Source: Zeus faber (taxonomy: Eukaryota; Chordata; Actinopteri; Zeiformes; Zeidae). Taken from it: a stretch of DNA of 64,000 nucleotides. Each line of letters begins with the position of its first letter. The first letter of the stretch is position 1. Location: positions 13,039,689 to 13,103,688 of the forward strand of contig OY482847.1 in the NCBI GenBank assembly GCA_960531495.1, read 5' to 3'. Below, in pieces: positions 57,561-64,000 of the stretch. The notes beneath the pieces are model-generated. The model made no database searches and had not been told where the DNA came from. It saw only the letters and a list, made by a program, of their open reading frames with translations. The translations under genes were made by a program, and so were the position numbers.

Positions 57561-59296
57561 CATAAATCCAAAATGATTGAATAGTTGGTTTTTTTTTATA
57601 GTTTCATAAATCTGCAGAAACTTCAGCCAAGTGTTAAAGTATTTTAGTGTCTTTCCCTCTCACTCCGGCGCGCGCGCACGCACACACGCACACACACACC
57701 AGTCAGAACCAGTCAAACTCAGAGTGTGTTGACGCCTGAGATGTGAGCTCATGTTATATCGGCCAAGTGACAAATCTGAGCCGCCACTCAACACCCAGCT
57801 GCCTGAGGAGTGACATCATGTTTTAATTCCATTTAATTTAATTTATGGCAACGCATGAAACTATAGGGTACACCAGTAAGAAGAGGAAAAAGGTTTGGGG
57901 ATGGGGGTTGAGATGAAAAATGAAGGCGGATATGGAGATCGAGGGAGATACAGTATAACCCGATGACCTGAGTCGGAGCTCGGCAGTACAGTCACTCTAA
58001 CATTTGTTTTGATACAATTTAGGAGGCGAGAACAGCGGCTGAGCTGCTGCTGGGTCACCGTGGTCACACCGTCTCTGAGAGAGAAGAGATTTATTTCCCG
58101 CATTATCCCTCAGGTGTCGTCTCCAGAATGCTCCCGAATCCATTCAACTCAATTAAAAAAAAAAAAAAATCCATTCGATTCAAATATGACTTTTTAAACC
58201 GCCTGTAAAATGAAATCCAAGGATGTATGAGAAGGGGAAGGGAAAAAAAACAGAACAAGAAAAATCGAAGAGGATTCCTGTGTTAAAACTTGTAATGGGA
58301 GCAGCTGCGGCTCTTTATGACATTGCTTCCTCACACTTTAGGGCAGAGGGACATATTTAGAGAGAGCCCCACCTCATCGCTGCAGGGGCCCAATTTAGCC
58401 CGGGGGCCGGAGCGTAGTGCTGACTCAAAAATACCACGGTGTCCTGCCACGCCACGCCACGCCAGGAGGATATTCATTATGATTAGATCATCTACAGTAG
58501 CTGCTGGTAACAAATATGTCTTCTTTTAAAGTATTCTATAGAAACATTGGATATGGTTTACAGGTATAGATCTATTTACATCTGTATAAGTGTGGATTAT
58601 TTATTCCTGCCATAGAGTTAAATATGATATAAAAACAGTAATTCCAGGCAAGTTAAATCAAGTGTAGAAAATTATGAAAAGTACATGTATCTTAAGCAAT
58701 GTATTTACATATGATTTAAATACATTGGTTAGGCTGGGGGTCATTGTCACCCATGTGGAAAAGTCAATTTTGGAAGTTATTTTTTATCACTGATTGGAAA
58801 ACATTACAGTGCTTAAATAGCGGATAATTGTTTTCAAATTTTTATTCTTCCATCTTGTTCCATCTTTTTTCTGCAAAAGCAGATTTTACACAGTTCCAAC
58901 CGGTCAAATGTGCCAATTATATATAATACAATATAAATATACATTTTATTATATATTGTTATATTATTATATAATTATTATAATCCCAATTTCTCATGCC
59001 ACCAAGGGATTAAAACCTATATACACCACTAGCATTAACATTTGGACGCTTATTTATTATGTTAAAACAGCCATTGTCAACAAATATCTGCAGATCGATC
59101 AATCTACGCATTTATCACCCAGATGGGTTCAAACACGTCCCATAACAATATGGGGTGAAGTTGGAACCCATAGGACATGGCTTATTTTTCCAAATTTGAT
59201 CGATATAATCCATCAATAGACAATCAATCAGTAAACTGATTTAAAATAATGCACAAAAAATACAGACAAAACCTCAGAAACATAACTTTGAAACCC

Positions 59297-63530
<4,234 letters not shown>

Positions 63531-63789
63531 CTGGAGGGGGGGGCGGAGGGAGGGAGGGAGGGAGTGGGAAAGGAAAGAGAGTGAGTTAGAGTGAGGGGGA
63601 GAGGAGAGTTCCACCAGTAAGAGCGGTCGCCTCTCTTCGCAAAATTGTGATCCTTTGTGGTAAAAGGGGGGGGGGGGGGGGACGACGACGACATTGTGCA
63701 TCAGTATGAGACAAAAACCGATTTGGAATCTACCAATCACAGAACGGGGGAAAACTGTACTCTACCTACAAATACAACAGAATTCAGAA

Positions 63790-63960
63790 GGCAAGGCATT
63801 TTTATTGGTAAACCTTAATTCAAACCAAGGGCAATTCCAAGTGCTTTACATAAGAGACATTATATAAAAGCCAAGAAAAAAAATAAAACCATAGATTTAA
63901 AAAAGCTAAAAACTGGTGAGACGTCATAAAATCACAGAGATAACCGCTTAAAGTGCAAAT
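63790..63960. repeat. dispersed fish repeat at the window edge
   Basis: AAGGGCAATTCCAAGTGCTT then TACATAAGAGACATTATATA resembles a repeat common in fish genomes; it continues towards the edge. Confidence 0.4.
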
Positions 63961-64000
63961 AAAAATGACGCCTAAACAAGGCCGTCGCAACTTAACCCCC

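Larger units (their letters stand above)
54351..59296. other. tpm1-tln2 intergenic region
   Basis: Outside the listed repeats I see no exon, RNA gene or conserved peptide. C-runs at 56105-56120 and 56188-56200 and a GC/AC run at 57665-57700 are present. Confidence 0.5.

Overview
The window is vertebrate nuclear DNA, almost certainly from a teleost fish. It carries four spliced genes, all on the minus strand and each recognised from exon peptides: tmem266 (5' part only), fbxo22 (complete), tpm1 (complete, alpha-tropomyosin) and tln2 (talin-2, last three coding exons only). A fish is suggested by short introns (one of 89 bp), very dense microsatellites, the tRNA-derived SINE and the LINE 3' tails of the kind common in fish. 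The human orthologues all lie on chromosome 15 (TLN2/TPM1 at 15q22, FBXO22/TMEM266 at 15q24).

Layout. 1-21.7 kb is non-coding: tetranucleotide and trinucleotide arrays, minisatellites, retroelement tails and a SINE. It probably lies in a long tmem266 intron, whose later exons would be left of the window. 21.7-34.5 kb holds tmem266 coding exon 2 and a 14-nt coding exon 1, separated by a 12.6 kb intron full of repeats, including a 28S rRNA fragment, an 0.8 kb polypurine tract and a 1.5 kb minisatellite. 35.6-36.1 kb is GC-rich and may be a tmem266 5' exon/promoter. 38.2-43.2 kb is fbxo22 in seven coding exons (387 aa). 44.6-53.9 kb is tpm1 with two promoters/first exons (1a, 1b), a constant core, and alternative 3' ends (9a+9b, a 9d-like and a 9c-like exon). 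54-59.3 kb is intergenic. 59.3-61.8 kb is probably the tln2 3' UTR. 61.8-63.5 kb holds tln2 exons encoding the end of the actin-binding THATCH domain and the dimerisation helix.

The exon joins were checked by phase. fbxo22 sums to 1164 nt. The tpm1 exons sum to 855 nt (284 aa, the classical long isoform) or 747 nt (248 aa, the classical short one). Two GC-AG introns are needed, one in fbxo22 and one in tpm1. The genes do not form a pathway: fbxo22 is a ubiquitin-ligase receptor, tpm1 and tln2 are actin-cytoskeleton proteins, and tmem266 is a voltage-sensor-like membrane protein.

I found no new enzymatic, defence or mobile gene system. The unusual content is structural: perfect snap-back hairpins, a long inverted repeat, a minisatellite that grew from inside a dispersed repeat, and a duplicated segment in tpm1 bracketed by identical 78-bp direct repeats. 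Family and human comparisons are from memory; no database search was run.
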